Shown: positions 8,098 to 16,228 of the stretch, in pieces
Position numbering within the stretch: the first letter of the stretch is position 1
Layout: each line of letters starts with the position of its first letter
Assembly (NCBI GenBank): GCA_045655645.1
Contig: JAZOPS010000042.1
Coordinates: 39,647-103,646, forward strand
Length of the DNA: 64,000 nt
Reading direction: 5' to 3'
Source: Fimenecus sp045655645
GTDB taxonomy: Bacteria > Bacillota > Clostridia > Oscillospirales > Acutalibacteraceae
Made by a program: the position numbers and the translations under genes
Notes under the pieces: model-generated
Database searches by the model: none
The model's input: the letters and a program-made list of their open reading frames with translations, nothing else
What the model was told of the DNA's origin: nothing

Positions 8098-8937
8098 ATG
8101 AGAGAAATCAAAGCAGAGCAAATAACAGAAATAATCGCAAAACTTTGTATTGAAGCAAACAAGGCTTTGCCAGATAGTCTGGTTGATTGTATTTCTTGCG
8201 GATATAAAAACGAAGAAAAAGATTTGCCAAAAAACATTATGGGTGATTTGCTTTTAAATCTCGATTGTGCAAAAGAATTGGATATTCCAATTTGTCAGGA
8301 CACAGGTATGGCTGTTATTTTTGCAGAAATCGGTCAGGATGTGCACATAGTCGGTGATTTTGAAGACGCAATCAACGAGGGCGTGCGAAATGGTTATGTT
8401 GATGGGCTTTTGAGAAAATCAATTGTGTCAGACCCGCTTGAAAGAGTGAATACTGATGACAACACACCTGCAGTTATTCACACTCGTCTTGTATCGGGTG
8501 ATAAAATAAAACTCACAGTTGCACCAAAGGGTTTCGGCAGTGAGAATATGAGCAGAATAAAAATGTTCACACCATCTGCAACAAAAGAAGATATAATGGA
8601 TTTTGTTGTTGAAACTGTGAAAATAGCAGGGGGCAACCCTTGTCCACCAATTGTATTGGGCGTTGGTATCGGCGGAGATTTTGAATCTTGCACACTTCTT
8701 TCAAAAAAAGCACTTTGCAGAGATGTCGGGGTGAGAAATTCTAAAGAGTTATATGCCCAGATGGAAAAAGAATTGCTTGATAGAATAAATGAAACCAATA
8801 TTGGCCCACAGGGCTTTGGGGGCAAGACAACTGCTCTGGCTGTTAACATTGAAACAGCGCCAACTCATATTGCGGGACTTCCCGTTGCAGTTAATGTTGG
8901 ATGCCATGTAACTCGTCACAAAACGGCGATTATGTGA
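8098..8937 (+). CDS. Class I fumarase / L-tartrate dehydratase, alpha subunit
   Basis: This 279-residue protein matches the alpha subunit of two-subunit, oxygen-sensitive [4Fe-4S] hydro-lyases, which interconvert fumarate and malate or dehydrate tartrate. Recognisable stretches are PICQDTGMAVIF (residues ~62-73, with a cluster Cys), NPCPPIVLGVGIGG (~180-193) and GPQGFGGKTTALAV (~235-248). It ends at NVGCHVTRHKTAIM, the normal end of the alpha subunit. The ~185-residue beta subunit usually follows directly, but here the next gene is a ribosome hibernation factor and no beta subunit is visible. The partner may be encoded elsewhere. Confidence 0.85.
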   Translation: MREIKAEQITEIIAKLCIEANKALPDSLVDCISCGYKNEEKDLPKNIMGDLLLNLDCAKELDIPICQDTGMAVIFAEIGQDVHIVGDFEDAINEGVRNGYVDGLLRKSIVSDPLERVNTDDNTPAVIHTRLVSGDKIKLTVAPKGFGSENMSRIKMFTPSATKEDIMDFVVETVKIAGGNPCPPIVLGVGIGGDFESCTLLSKKALCRDVGVRNSKELYAQMEKELLDRINETNIGPQGFGGKTTALAVNIETAPTHIAGLPVAVNVGCHVTRHKTAIM

Positions 8938-9009
8938 AATATTTGTAAAAATTAAATAAAAATTCAATAAACTACTTTATTTTTCTGTGCATTTGTGATA
9001 TATTATAAG

Positions 9010-9029
9010 TGGGATAAGAAAAAATCCCA
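9010..9029 (+). other. Small hairpin in the 5' leader of the hibernation factor gene
   Basis: TGGGAT (9010-9015) pairs with ATCCCA (9024-9029) across an A-rich 8-nt loop. A TATTAT/TATATT -10-like sequence lies at 8999-9006 just upstream, so the hairpin would sit near the mRNA 5' end and may affect stability. Its function is not known. Confidence 0.4.
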
Positions 9030-9055
9030 ATTATAAACGCAAAGGAGATGTCGTT

Positions 9056-9577
9056 GTGAATATCACTATTATCGGACGTAAATGTACACCAAGAGAAAGC
9101 TTTAAAGCAAGAGCCGAAGAAAAACTTTTAAAAGTTGAGAAATTCTTTGGACCTGACGCAACGGCTAAAATCACTGCAACAGTTGAAAAGAATGTGAAAA
9201 TCTGTGAAATCACACTCACAAGAAAAGGTATGATTTTCCGTGCACAAGAACGCAGTGATGATTTAGAAGATGCACTTGATAATTGCGTTGATTCTCTCAT
9301 TCGTCAAATCAGAAAGAACAAAACAAGACTCGAAAAGAAGCTTCGTGATATTTCTTTCGATGACGCTTTAGGTGATGTGGCAGATGAAGACGAAATCGAG
9401 GTTGTGAGAACAAAAACGGTTGTTTTAAAACCTGAAACTGTTGAAGAAGCAATTTTGCAAATGAATCTTATAGGTCACATGTTCTATATGTTCAGAAATG
9501 CAGAGAATGACCAGATTTGCGTGGTTTATAAAAGAAATGACGGAGGCTATGGCCTTATCGAACCCGAGATTGAATAA
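9056..9577 (+). CDS. hpf: Ribosome hibernation promoting factor, long form
   Basis: This 173-residue protein has the HPF/RaiA ribosome-binding domain (residues ~1-100, opening MNITIIGRKCTPRESFKARAEEKLLKVEKFF) and a C-terminal dimerisation domain. The latter carries RTKTVVLKPETVEEAILQM and ends VVYKRNDGGYGLIEPEIE. Long-form HPF joins two 70S ribosomes into inactive 100S dimers under stress or in stationary phase. The start is GTG at 9056, set by an AAAGGAGATG site 6-7 nt upstream. It is a single-gene unit with its own terminator. Confidence 0.95.
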   Translation: MNITIIGRKCTPRESFKARAEEKLLKVEKFFGPDATAKITATVEKNVKICEITLTRKGMIFRAQERSDDLEDALDNCVDSLIRQIRKNKTRLEKKLRDISFDDALGDVADEDEIEVVRTKTVVLKPETVEEAILQMNLIGHMFYMFRNAENDQICVVYKRNDGGYGLIEPEIE

Positions 9578-9587
9578 AACAAAATAC

Positions 9588-9613
9588 AGCGGGGTGAAAA
9601 CCCCGCTTTTTTA
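9588..9613 (+). terminator. Intrinsic terminator after hpf
   Basis: A perfect 7-bp GC-rich stem (AGCGGGG, 9588-9594, with 9601-9607) with a 6-nt loop is followed by six Ts. Confidence 0.92.
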
Positions 9614-9626
9614 ATAGGAGAAAGAT

Positions 9627-11189
9627 ATGAAAAAGGCATTGAAAATTATAATTCCAATAGTTGCAGTTTTGTTGGCAACTGTAATAATTGTTTTTTCAGT
9701 ATTTTTTGATAAGATTTTTTGGAACTCAAAAAGCTTTATCAAACAGTCACAAACTGCTGATTTAACAATCACAATTAATGAAGACGAAAAAGGTAGAGTG
9801 CTTGATGGCTTTGGCGCTTCTGCTTGCTGGTGGTCACAGATTGCAGGCAAGAGTGAAAACGGCGAAGAGATAATGAAACTTCTTTATAGCAAAGATGGTT
9901 TAGGACTCAATATTTATCGTTATAACATTGGCGCAGGCTCTGCTGACAACCCAAACACAAAAATAACTGACCCTTGGCGCAAAACAGAAAGTTTTTATGT
10001 TTATAACGCAGCAACCGGCGAATATGAATATGATTTTACCCGTGATGCAAACGCACAGAAAATGCTTGATTTGGCACTTTCTTATGGTTGTGTTGATACG
10101 GTTGTGCTCTTTGCAAACTCACCACATTATTCAATGACTCTCAATGGAAGAGCTTATGGTAACGAAAACTGGTGGGTTAGTAACCTTCCACAAGAAAATT
10201 ATGAGGCTTATGCTGAATATTTCTGCACAATCGCAGAATACTTTGTCAAAAAAGGCGTACCTGTTAAATACATAAGTCCAATTAACGAGCCGAACTGGTC
10301 TTGGGGACAAGCAAGCGTAAACCAGAGTCAAGAGGGTTGTTTCTATAATTCAGAAGATATTTATGGCGTTTATCGTGCATTTGTAAAAGAAATTAAAGAA
10401 AGAAATCTTGATGTTAAACTTTCAGGTCCTGAGTCAGGCGAAATTGGACATAGACTTTATGAATGGTTTGAATATCTCTATAATGATGCAGAAATTCGTC
10501 CTTATCTTGGCAATTTGTCATATCATAGTTATTGGTCAGACGAGCAGTTGCACAATAAAATTGGTCTTGGCAACTGGATAGAAGAAAAAACACCAGATAT
10601 AACAGTTGAAATGTCAGAGTGGTGCCATCTCCCATGCACAGCGCCAATAGATTCAATTGACGGTGCACTTTTACAAGCGAGAACAATGGCAAACGATTTG
10701 AATTTCAGCAATATCAATTCGTGGACAGCTTGGGTTGGTGTAAATGGTATCGGAATTGGTAAAGATGGCAAAAAATATTCTGACGGACTTTTGGCAGGTA
10801 ACGCAGATTTAAGTGAATTTGAAATTGCAATGAGATATTATGCAGTTGCACATTTCAGCAAGTTTATTCCTGTGGGTAGCACAAAAATCCAGTCAGAAAA
10901 GAATATAAACGATGTAACAAAGGTAGAAGAAACAAATGAAAACGGTGAAAAAATCACAACTGTTACAAAATATCTTGTGAACACAGTTTCATATCTCATA
11001 CCTGATGGCAAAATTGTGACCGTTGTTGTAAACGAAGGCGTTGAGAGAGCATTAAATCTTAAAGTTGACCGTGACAATATGACAGTTTACACAACAACAC
11101 AGGAAAAACAGATGGAAGAAACCTATAAAGGTGCAAAAACCGAAATCACACTTCCAGAAAAGAGTATCACAACAATTGTTTTTGAATAA
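9627..11189 (+). CDS. GH30-family glycoside hydrolase, exported or membrane-anchored
   Basis: This 520-residue protein starts with a hydrophobic signal or anchor segment (residues ~5-28), followed by LDGFGASACWWSQIAG and GLGLNIYRYNIGAGSADNP, typical of clan A GH30 enzymes. The acid/base Glu is at 221 in SPINEPNW and the nucleophile Glu at 331 in VEMSEWCH. After the barrel (~60-420) comes the beta-sandwich found in GH30. Family members cleave beta-1,6-galactan, beta-1,6-glucan, xylan or glucosylceramide; the subfamily cannot be fixed by eye. Only 13 nt separate it from the hpf terminator, so transcription may depend on read-through or a promoter inside hpf. Confidence 0.88.
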   Translation: MKKALKIIIPIVAVLLATVIIVFSVFFDKIFWNSKSFIKQSQTADLTITINEDEKGRVLDGFGASACWWSQIAGKSENGEEIMKLLYSKDGLGLNIYRYNIGAGSADNPNTKITDPWRKTESFYVYNAATGEYEYDFTRDANAQKMLDLALSYGCVDTVVLFANSPHYSMTLNGRAYGNENWWVSNLPQENYEAYAEYFCTIAEYFVKKGVPVKYISPINEPNWSWGQASVNQSQEGCFYNSEDIYGVYRAFVKEIKERNLDVKLSGPESGEIGHRLYEWFEYLYNDAEIRPYLGNLSYHSYWSDEQLHNKIGLGNWIEEKTPDITVEMSEWCHLPCTAPIDSIDGALLQARTMANDLNFSNINSWTAWVGVNGIGIGKDGKKYSDGLLAGNADLSEFEIAMRYYAVAHFSKFIPVGSTKIQSEKNINDVTKVEETNENGEKITTVTKYLVNTVSYLIPDGKIVTVVVNEGVERALNLKVDRDNMTVYTTTQEKQMEETYKGAKTEITLPEKSITTIVFE

Positions 11190-11200
11190 AACAATAATTA

Positions 11201-11232
11201 AAAGCAGAGAATTTTGTTCTCTGCTTTTTTCT
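11201..11232 (+). terminator. Intrinsic terminator after GH30
   Basis: A perfect 11-bp stem (AAAGCAGAGAA, 11201-11211, with 11217-11227) with a 5-nt loop is followed by a T tract. Confidence 0.93.
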
Positions 11233-11289
11233 TAGCCCTTTTCGTCACATTTACTAATTATATAGTGTTATTATTGTATCCTTTTTCAC

Positions 11290-11318
11290 TTGTGAAATGC
11301 TTTAAAAAAGTCTAAAAT
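11290..11318 (+). promoter_or_regulatory. Promoter of the LRR surface protein gene
   Basis: TTGTGA (11290-11295) and TAAAAT (11313-11318) are 17 bp apart. An AGGAGG ribosome site follows at about 11335 before the ATG at 11348. Confidence 0.5.
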
Positions 11319-11347
11319 AAAATTATAAAAAATTAGGAGGAATAAAA

Positions 11348-13909
11348 ATGAAAAAACGAATTTTATCAATCCTTTTAGTAGTATCAATGTTAATGTCAAT
11401 GATGATAGTAACATCTGCATACACCAGTAATTCTACTTATAGTAATGGCTTTTATTATGAAGTGATTTCTGAATCTGAAAAAACAGCAAAGATTACTGGT
11501 TATAGTTGTGATTTTGATTATGTATCATGCCTAACTATTCCGTCTGAACTGGATGGATATACTATAACAACTATTGGCTTTTGTGCATTTCTATTTCGTG
11601 AGAATGTGGGGGGTATAATATTACCAGATACTGTTACAACAATTGAGGATGCAGCCTTTGCAGAGTGTTATTCTTTGGGGAGTATTGAAATACCAAGTAG
11701 TGTTAAAACGATTGGTGTGGGTTGCTTTAATATTTGTCGCACATTGCAAATGATAAATGTGTCACCAGACAATGAAAACTATTCCTCAATAGATGGTGTG
11801 TTATTTTCTAAGAATAAAGATACACTTATATATTATCCTAATGGTAAAGATGCAACTACTTACACAATTCCTGATGGTGTAATTTCAATTGAAGGCGGTG
11901 CTTTTTTTGAACAATACCAATTAATGAGCGTAACAATATCAGACAGTGTAACAACAATTGGTGAGTATGCATTTGCTGATTGCTTTAGCCTCACAGATGT
12001 TTATTACACTGGTACTGAAGAAGAATGGAATGATATTGATATTCATGATTGGAATGAATATCTGTTAGAGGCAAACATTCATTATAACTATGGTGATATG
12101 ATGGAATGTCCTTGGGAATCACATAATACAGTTTATCTCGACGAAACTGTAGAACCAACTTGCACAAGCGCAGGTTATGATGTTTATTGGTGTGATACCT
12201 GTCAGGATAGTTTTGACGAAAACTATGTAACAGAGTTAGACCATAATTTTGAAAATGGAGTTTGTACAGTTTGTAATGTTTTACAAGAAGATTGCATTGA
12301 AACTGAACATAATTATAGCAGACCTTGTGATTTGACGTGGACAATTCATAAAGAAAACGCAACAAGTATCACAATAACATTCTCAGATTTAACAATGACT
12401 GCGTCATATGATAGAATTGATATTTACGATGGTGAAGATAATTTGATTACTATAGGTGATACTTGGGGCGGTGCGATGGCGAACCGAACTATGACAGTAA
12501 TGGGTGATACTGTTAAAATTCGCTTTACTGCGTATGAGGATTATTATGGTGAGCCTATAGATTATACTGATTATGGTTTTAAAATAATCAATGTTGTGGC
12601 AAATTATGATGCTATAGAAAACGATGGTTTTGAATATGAAGTATTGTCTGAAGAAGAAAAGACAGCTGTAATTTATGAATACACAGGTTCTGCAACAAGT
12701 ATTGTAATCCCTTCGCAAATTGATGGTTACACCATTACAACTATTGGTGCTGGACTTTTTATGAATTATGAATCATTAGTAGATATCACAATTCCAAATA
12801 CAATAACATGCATTGAAGAACGTGCTTTTATTCCCTGCTGGTCTATAGAAAATATGTATTATACAGGCACGATTGATGAGTGGGCAAAGATAGAGTTTAT
12901 TTCGTTACAATCTAATCCAATGGTCTATGCAGAAAATGAATATTTTGCAGGAGAATTAATAGCAAGAGATATTGTGTTAAGTCAAGGCATAGATTCAATA
13001 AATAGTTACGCTTTTGCAGGTTCTAATATAGCAAGTATAACAATTCCAGACGGAGTAAAGACTATAGGAGATGTAGCTTTTGGCGAATGTACAGCGTTAA
13101 CAAATGTAATAATTCCAAATAGTGTAACTGAAATAGGTTTTGATGCCTTTAGAGAATGTTCATCTTTAACAGACGTTTATTACACTGGTAGTGAGAAACA
13201 ATGGAATGCTATTGAGATTTATGATGGTAATGAATCTTTGTTAGATGCAAATATTCATTATAACTATGGCAATGAAATTCTCAACGACTGGATTCTTGAA
13301 GGCAATAAATGGGCATTCTATGAAAATGGCGTTAAACTCACAAATCAATGGAAAGCAGACTCAAAAGGATGGTGCTATCTTGGTGCAGATGGCTACATGG
13401 TAACAAATAAATGGGTTGCAGACTCAAAGGGTTGGTGCTATGTAGGTGCTAATGGTTACTGTGTAACAAATCAATGGGTAGCAGATAGCAAAGGTTGGTG
13501 TTACCTTGGTGCAGATGGTAGAATGGTAACAAACAAATGGGTTAAGGACTCAAAGGGTTGGTGCTATGTAGGTGCTGACGGCTACTGTGTAACAGATAAA
13601 TGGGTAGCAGATAGCAAAGGCTGGTGTTACCTTGGTGCAGACGGCAGAATGGTAACAAACAAATGGGTCAAAGACTCAAAAGGATGGTGCTATGTAGGTG
13701 CTGATGGTTACTGCTTGACAAATGCATGGAAAGCAGATAGCAAAGGCTGGTGCTATCTTGATGCAAACGGCAGAATGGTTATCAGTAATTGGGTAAAAGA
13801 TGGTGGAAAATGGTACTATCTTGACGCTGATGGTTATATGGTAACAGGCACAAAAACAATCGGTGGCAAAACATACAAATTCGCATCTAACGGTGTTTGG
13901 ATTGCATAA
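11348..13909 (+). CDS. Secreted BspA-type LRR protein with CUB-like domain and wall-binding repeats
   Basis: This 853-residue protein has a signal peptide (residues 1-25). A first BspA-like leucine-rich block (~35-235, motifs such as ITIPDGV..IGEYAF) is followed by a Cys-rich segment (~252-315, CxxC pairs). Next are a CUB-like beta domain (~326-420, with YDRIDIYDG) and a second LRR block (~425-640). Eight 21-residue wall/glucan-binding-type repeats (664-831) and a short cap complete it. Both LRR blocks end with nearly the same sentence (LTDVYYTG..EW, then ANIHYNYG), which suggests an internal duplication. The repeats carry Cys where this family normally has Tyr (GWCY). It probably attaches non-covalently to the cell wall and binds a polymer or host ligand. 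Confidence 0.85.
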   Translation: MKKRILSILLVVSMLMSMMIVTSAYTSNSTYSNGFYYEVISESEKTAKITGYSCDFDYVSCLTIPSELDGYTITTIGFCAFLFRENVGGIILPDTVTTIEDAAFAECYSLGSIEIPSSVKTIGVGCFNICRTLQMINVSPDNENYSSIDGVLFSKNKDTLIYYPNGKDATTYTIPDGVISIEGGAFFEQYQLMSVTISDSVTTIGEYAFADCFSLTDVYYTGTEEEWNDIDIHDWNEYLLEANIHYNYGDMMECPWESHNTVYLDETVEPTCTSAGYDVYWCDTCQDSFDENYVTELDHNFENGVCTVCNVLQEDCIETEHNYSRPCDLTWTIHKENATSITITFSDLTMTASYDRIDIYDGEDNLITIGDTWGGAMANRTMTVMGDTVKIRFTAYEDYYGEPIDYTDYGFKIINVVANYDAIENDGFEYEVLSEEEKTAVIYEYTGSATSIVIPSQIDGYTITTIGAGLFMNYESLVDITIPNTITCIEERAFIPCWSIENMYYTGTIDEWAKIEFISLQSNPMVYAENEYFAGELIARDIVLSQGIDSINSYAFAGSNIASITIPDGVKTIGDVAFGECTALTNVIIPNSVTEIGFDAFRECSSLTDVYYTGSEKQWNAIEIYDGNESLLDANIHYNYGNEILNDWILEGNKWAFYENGVKLTNQWKADSKGWCYLGADGYMVTNKWVADSKGWCYVGANGYCVTNQWVADSKGWCYLGADGRMVTNKWVKDSKGWCYVGADGYCVTDKWVADSKGWCYLGADGRMVTNKWVKDSKGWCYVGADGYCLTNAWKADSKGWCYLDANGRMVISNWVKDGGKWYYLDADGYMVTGTKTIGGKTYKFASNGVWIA
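13337..13840 (+). repeat. Eight tandem 63-bp coding repeats (126-bp higher-order unit)
   Basis: Units start at 13337 and recur every 63 bp. Each encodes 21 residues of the form VTNKWVADSKGWCY followed by LGADGRM or VGADGYC. The two alternating types form a 126-bp unit: 13463-13588 and 13589-13714 are almost identical copies. This marks a recent duplication and a site likely to vary in copy number between strains. Confidence 0.93.
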
Positions 13910-13920
13910 ATAACAAAGTA

Positions 13921-13951
13921 AAACGGTAGGCGTAAAAACCTACCGTTTTTT
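13921..13951 (+). terminator. Intrinsic terminator after the LRR gene
   Basis: A perfect 10-bp stem (AAACGGTAGG, 13921-13930, with 13939-13948) with an 8-nt loop is followed by Ts. Confidence 0.93.
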
Positions 13952-14001
13952 GTTGCACTAATTTGAATTTGTCTAACTCTTTTTAATTGTATTTTCTTTG
14001 G

Positions 14002-14019
14002 CTCCCTCGTCAGAGGGAG
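14002..14019. repeat. Short GC-rich palindrome (REP-like)
   Basis: CTCCCTC (14002-14008) pairs with GAGGGAG (14013-14019) across GTCA. It is markedly more GC-rich than the AT-rich surroundings and has no T tract, so it is not a terminator. It resembles the dispersed intergenic palindromes at 35524, 45166 and 55936. Confidence 0.55.
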
Positions 14020-14082
14020 GCAAGAGCATCACCATATAAATTAATTCTACAAATTCCAATTTGTTAAAGTAATTTCATTCCA

Positions 14083-14111
14083 TTGACAAAATAACGAAAA
14101 GTGTCTATACT
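14083..14111 (+). promoter_or_regulatory. Strong promoter of the RlmL-type methyltransferase gene
   Basis: TTGACA (14083-14088) and TATACT (14106-14111) are exactly 17 bp apart. This is a near-consensus housekeeping promoter 45 bp before the start codon. Confidence 0.88.
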
Positions 14112-14156
14112 TTATTTATAATGGATAAATTTTGACTATTTGAATGGAGAAATAAT

Positions 14157-15272
14157 ATGAACATTAAATTTTCTGCGCCTTGTCTCTTAGGGCTTGAAGG
14201 TCTTGTGGCACAGGAATTAAAAGATATGGCCGCTTTAAATGTTGAAGCAAAAAATGGTAGGGTTGATTTTGAAGGTGACGAGAGTATTCTTGTTCGCGCA
14301 AATATCTGCTCACGATATAGCGAACGCATTTTAATCCGTATGGGCGAATTTACAGCGGTGACCTTTGAACAACTTTTTCAAGGTGTTAAGAAGTTGCCTT
14401 GGGAAGAATGGATAGGTCAATATGACGAATTTCCTGTTAAAGGACACTCACTCAACTCAAAGCTTTTTTCTGTAAGTGACTGTCAGGCTATCATTAAAAA
14501 AGCGGTTGTTGAAAGACTTAAAGAGAAATATCGAATTTCTTGGTTTGAAGAAACTGGCACAAAATATCAGATTCAGTTTTCAATTATGAAAGATGTTGTG
14601 ACAGTGTTTATTGACACATCTGGTGCAGGTCTTCACAAGCGTGGATATCGCCCTGTTGCTAACGCAGCACCAATTAAAGAAACTCTTGCAGCGTCAATGG
14701 CTGAGCTTGCTCGTCTTCGTCATTATCACACTCTTTATGATGTGACATGTGGTTCAGGTACAATTCTTATTGAGGGTGCAATGAAAGCACTTAATATTGC
14801 GCCAGGTCTTCGTCGTTCATTTGCTTGCGAAAGATTTCAAAATATTGATTCTTCTGTATGGCAACAAGAAAGAAACAGAGCAACTGATTTGGTAATTCGT
14901 GATGCTGATTTTATGGCTTATGGCTCAGATATTGATTTTCATGCTCTTGAAGTGGCAAAAGAAAATGCCCGTCGAGCAGGCGTATCAATGAAAATTGATT
15001 TGTCAAAGAGAGATTTAAAAGATTTTGTTCGCAAGAGTGAAAAAGGTACAGTAATATGTAACCCGCCTTATGGTGAAAGAATGCTCGATATTAGAGCTGC
15101 CGAAGACATTTATCGCACAATGGGTAAAATCTTCAATCCAGAAAAAGGTTGGGCTTATTATATTATCAGTCCTGACGAAACATTTGAAAAATGTTTCGGT
15201 AGAAAAGCCGATAAACGAAGAAAACTTTATAACGGTATGATTAAATGCCAATTATATATGTACTATAAATAA
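14157..15272 (+). CDS. THUMP-domain class I RNA methyltransferase (RlmL/YpsC type)
   Basis: This 371-residue protein has an N-terminal ferredoxin-like/THUMP region (~1-155) that binds RNA. A Rossmann methyltransferase domain follows, with the SAM motif DVTCGSGTILIEGA (~196-209) and the catalytic motif NPPYGERM (~302-309). The N-P-P-Y motif means methylation of an exocyclic or ring nitrogen; the closest characterised relatives make N2-methylguanine in 23S rRNA. A 9-nt gap to the lipid kinase gene suggests a two-gene operon. Older annotations call this family N6-adenine DNA methylase, which is probably wrong. Confidence 0.88.
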   Translation: MNIKFSAPCLLGLEGLVAQELKDMAALNVEAKNGRVDFEGDESILVRANICSRYSERILIRMGEFTAVTFEQLFQGVKKLPWEEWIGQYDEFPVKGHSLNSKLFSVSDCQAIIKKAVVERLKEKYRISWFEETGTKYQIQFSIMKDVVTVFIDTSGAGLHKRGYRPVANAAPIKETLAASMAELARLRHYHTLYDVTCGSGTILIEGAMKALNIAPGLRRSFACERFQNIDSSVWQQERNRATDLVIRDADFMAYGSDIDFHALEVAKENARRAGVSMKIDLSKRDLKDFVRKSEKGTVICNPPYGERMLDIRAAEDIYRTMGKIFNPEKGWAYYIISPDETFEKCFGRKADKRRKLYNGMIKCQLYMYYK

Positions 15273-15281
15273 GGTGATTTT

Positions 15282-16190
15282 ATGAAGCACATTTTTATTG
15301 TAAATCCTGTAGCGGGAAAAGGCAAAGCAGTTAATGCTTATATCTCAACAATTGAAAATTATATCAAAGAGAAAGAACTTGATGCAGAAATTTATTTGAC
15401 AAAAGCAAGTCGTGATGGTATGCGCTTTGTTGAAGAAAAAGCAAAAACAGGCGAAGAGATTCGTTTTTACTCTTGCGGTGGCGATGGAACTCTTTATGAA
15501 GTTGTTAACGGCTGTTACAAATATCCTAACTGTCAGGTTGCTAATATTCCTTTGGGCTCAGGCAATGATTTTTGTAGATTGTTCGGCAAGAACACAAATC
15601 TCGATGACCATGTAAATGGTATTCCAATGAAGTTTGACTTAATTGAAACAGACGGTGCAGTTGCTATTAACGAGTGCGCAATGGGACTTGACTCTGAAAT
15701 TTGTATAAGACAGATTTCTTATAAAAAACTTCCTGGGGTAAACGGTGAATTGGCTTATACACTTGCTGCGGTTGCTTGCATAGTTCAAGGAAAAACCAAA
15801 AATCAGTTCAGAATTACAATTGATGATAGTGAAGTTTTTGAAGATGATTATCTTTTCTGCTATATCGGTAATTCTCGTTGGTACGGCGGTGGTTATAAAG
15901 CAGCACCAAACGCAATGCCAAATGACGGACTCATAGATTGTGTTATGTTGCGCAGTGACAGAAGCCCAATAAAACTTTTGCCACTTATCAGCGTTTATAA
16001 AAACGGTGAGCATTTAGACCTTGACTTTACAACTTTCCGTCGTTGTAAAAAGGTTAAAATCGAAAGTAAAAATCCTGCGGCGGTCAATGTTGATGGTGAA
16101 TGTACTTATGTAACTGAAAGAGAATTTAAACTTTTAGAAAGTGCAATCACATTTGTCGTACCAAAAAATTCAGAGTTTTTGAATATGTAA
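15282..16190 (+). CDS. Diacylglycerol kinase-family lipid kinase
   Basis: This 302-residue enzyme has the DAGK catalytic domain: IVNPVAGKGKA near residue 5, YSCGGDGTLYEVVNG (GGDGT nucleotide motif, ~63-77) and IPLGSGNDFCR (~88-98). The C-terminal half is the beta-sandwich typical of DgkB/YegS enzymes (RWYGGGYKAAPNA, VNVDGE). It phosphorylates a lipid such as diacylglycerol with ATP at the inner face of the membrane, feeding phospholipid recycling. An AAGGTGAT ribosome site precedes the ATG. It is co-transcribed with the methyltransferase gene and ends at a terminator shared with a convergent gene. Confidence 0.9.
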   Translation: MKHIFIVNPVAGKGKAVNAYISTIENYIKEKELDAEIYLTKASRDGMRFVEEKAKTGEEIRFYSCGGDGTLYEVVNGCYKYPNCQVANIPLGSGNDFCRLFGKNTNLDDHVNGIPMKFDLIETDGAVAINECAMGLDSEICIRQISYKKLPGVNGELAYTLAAVACIVQGKTKNQFRITIDDSEVFEDDYLFCYIGNSRWYGGGYKAAPNAMPNDGLIDCVMLRSDRSPIKLLPLISVYKNGEHLDLDFTTFRRCKKVKIESKNPAAVNVDGECTYVTEREFKLLESAITFVVPKNSEFLNM

Positions 16191-16192
16191 AA

Positions 16193-16228
16193 AACGCTCT
16201 CCTTGAAGCAGGGAGAGCGTTAAATTTT
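16193..16228. terminator. Bidirectional terminator between convergent genes
   Basis: AACGCTCTCC (16193-16202) pairs perfectly with GGAGAGCGTT (16212-16221), followed by AAATTTTT on the plus strand and flanked by A-rich sequence on the other side. Confidence 0.85.

Noticed and set aside
15639..16013. Other long ORFs antisense to clear genes (for example 8478-8849, 47380-47874, 58549-59106)
   Set aside because: They are shadows of well-recognised coding frames, lack ribosome sites and show no family motifs.
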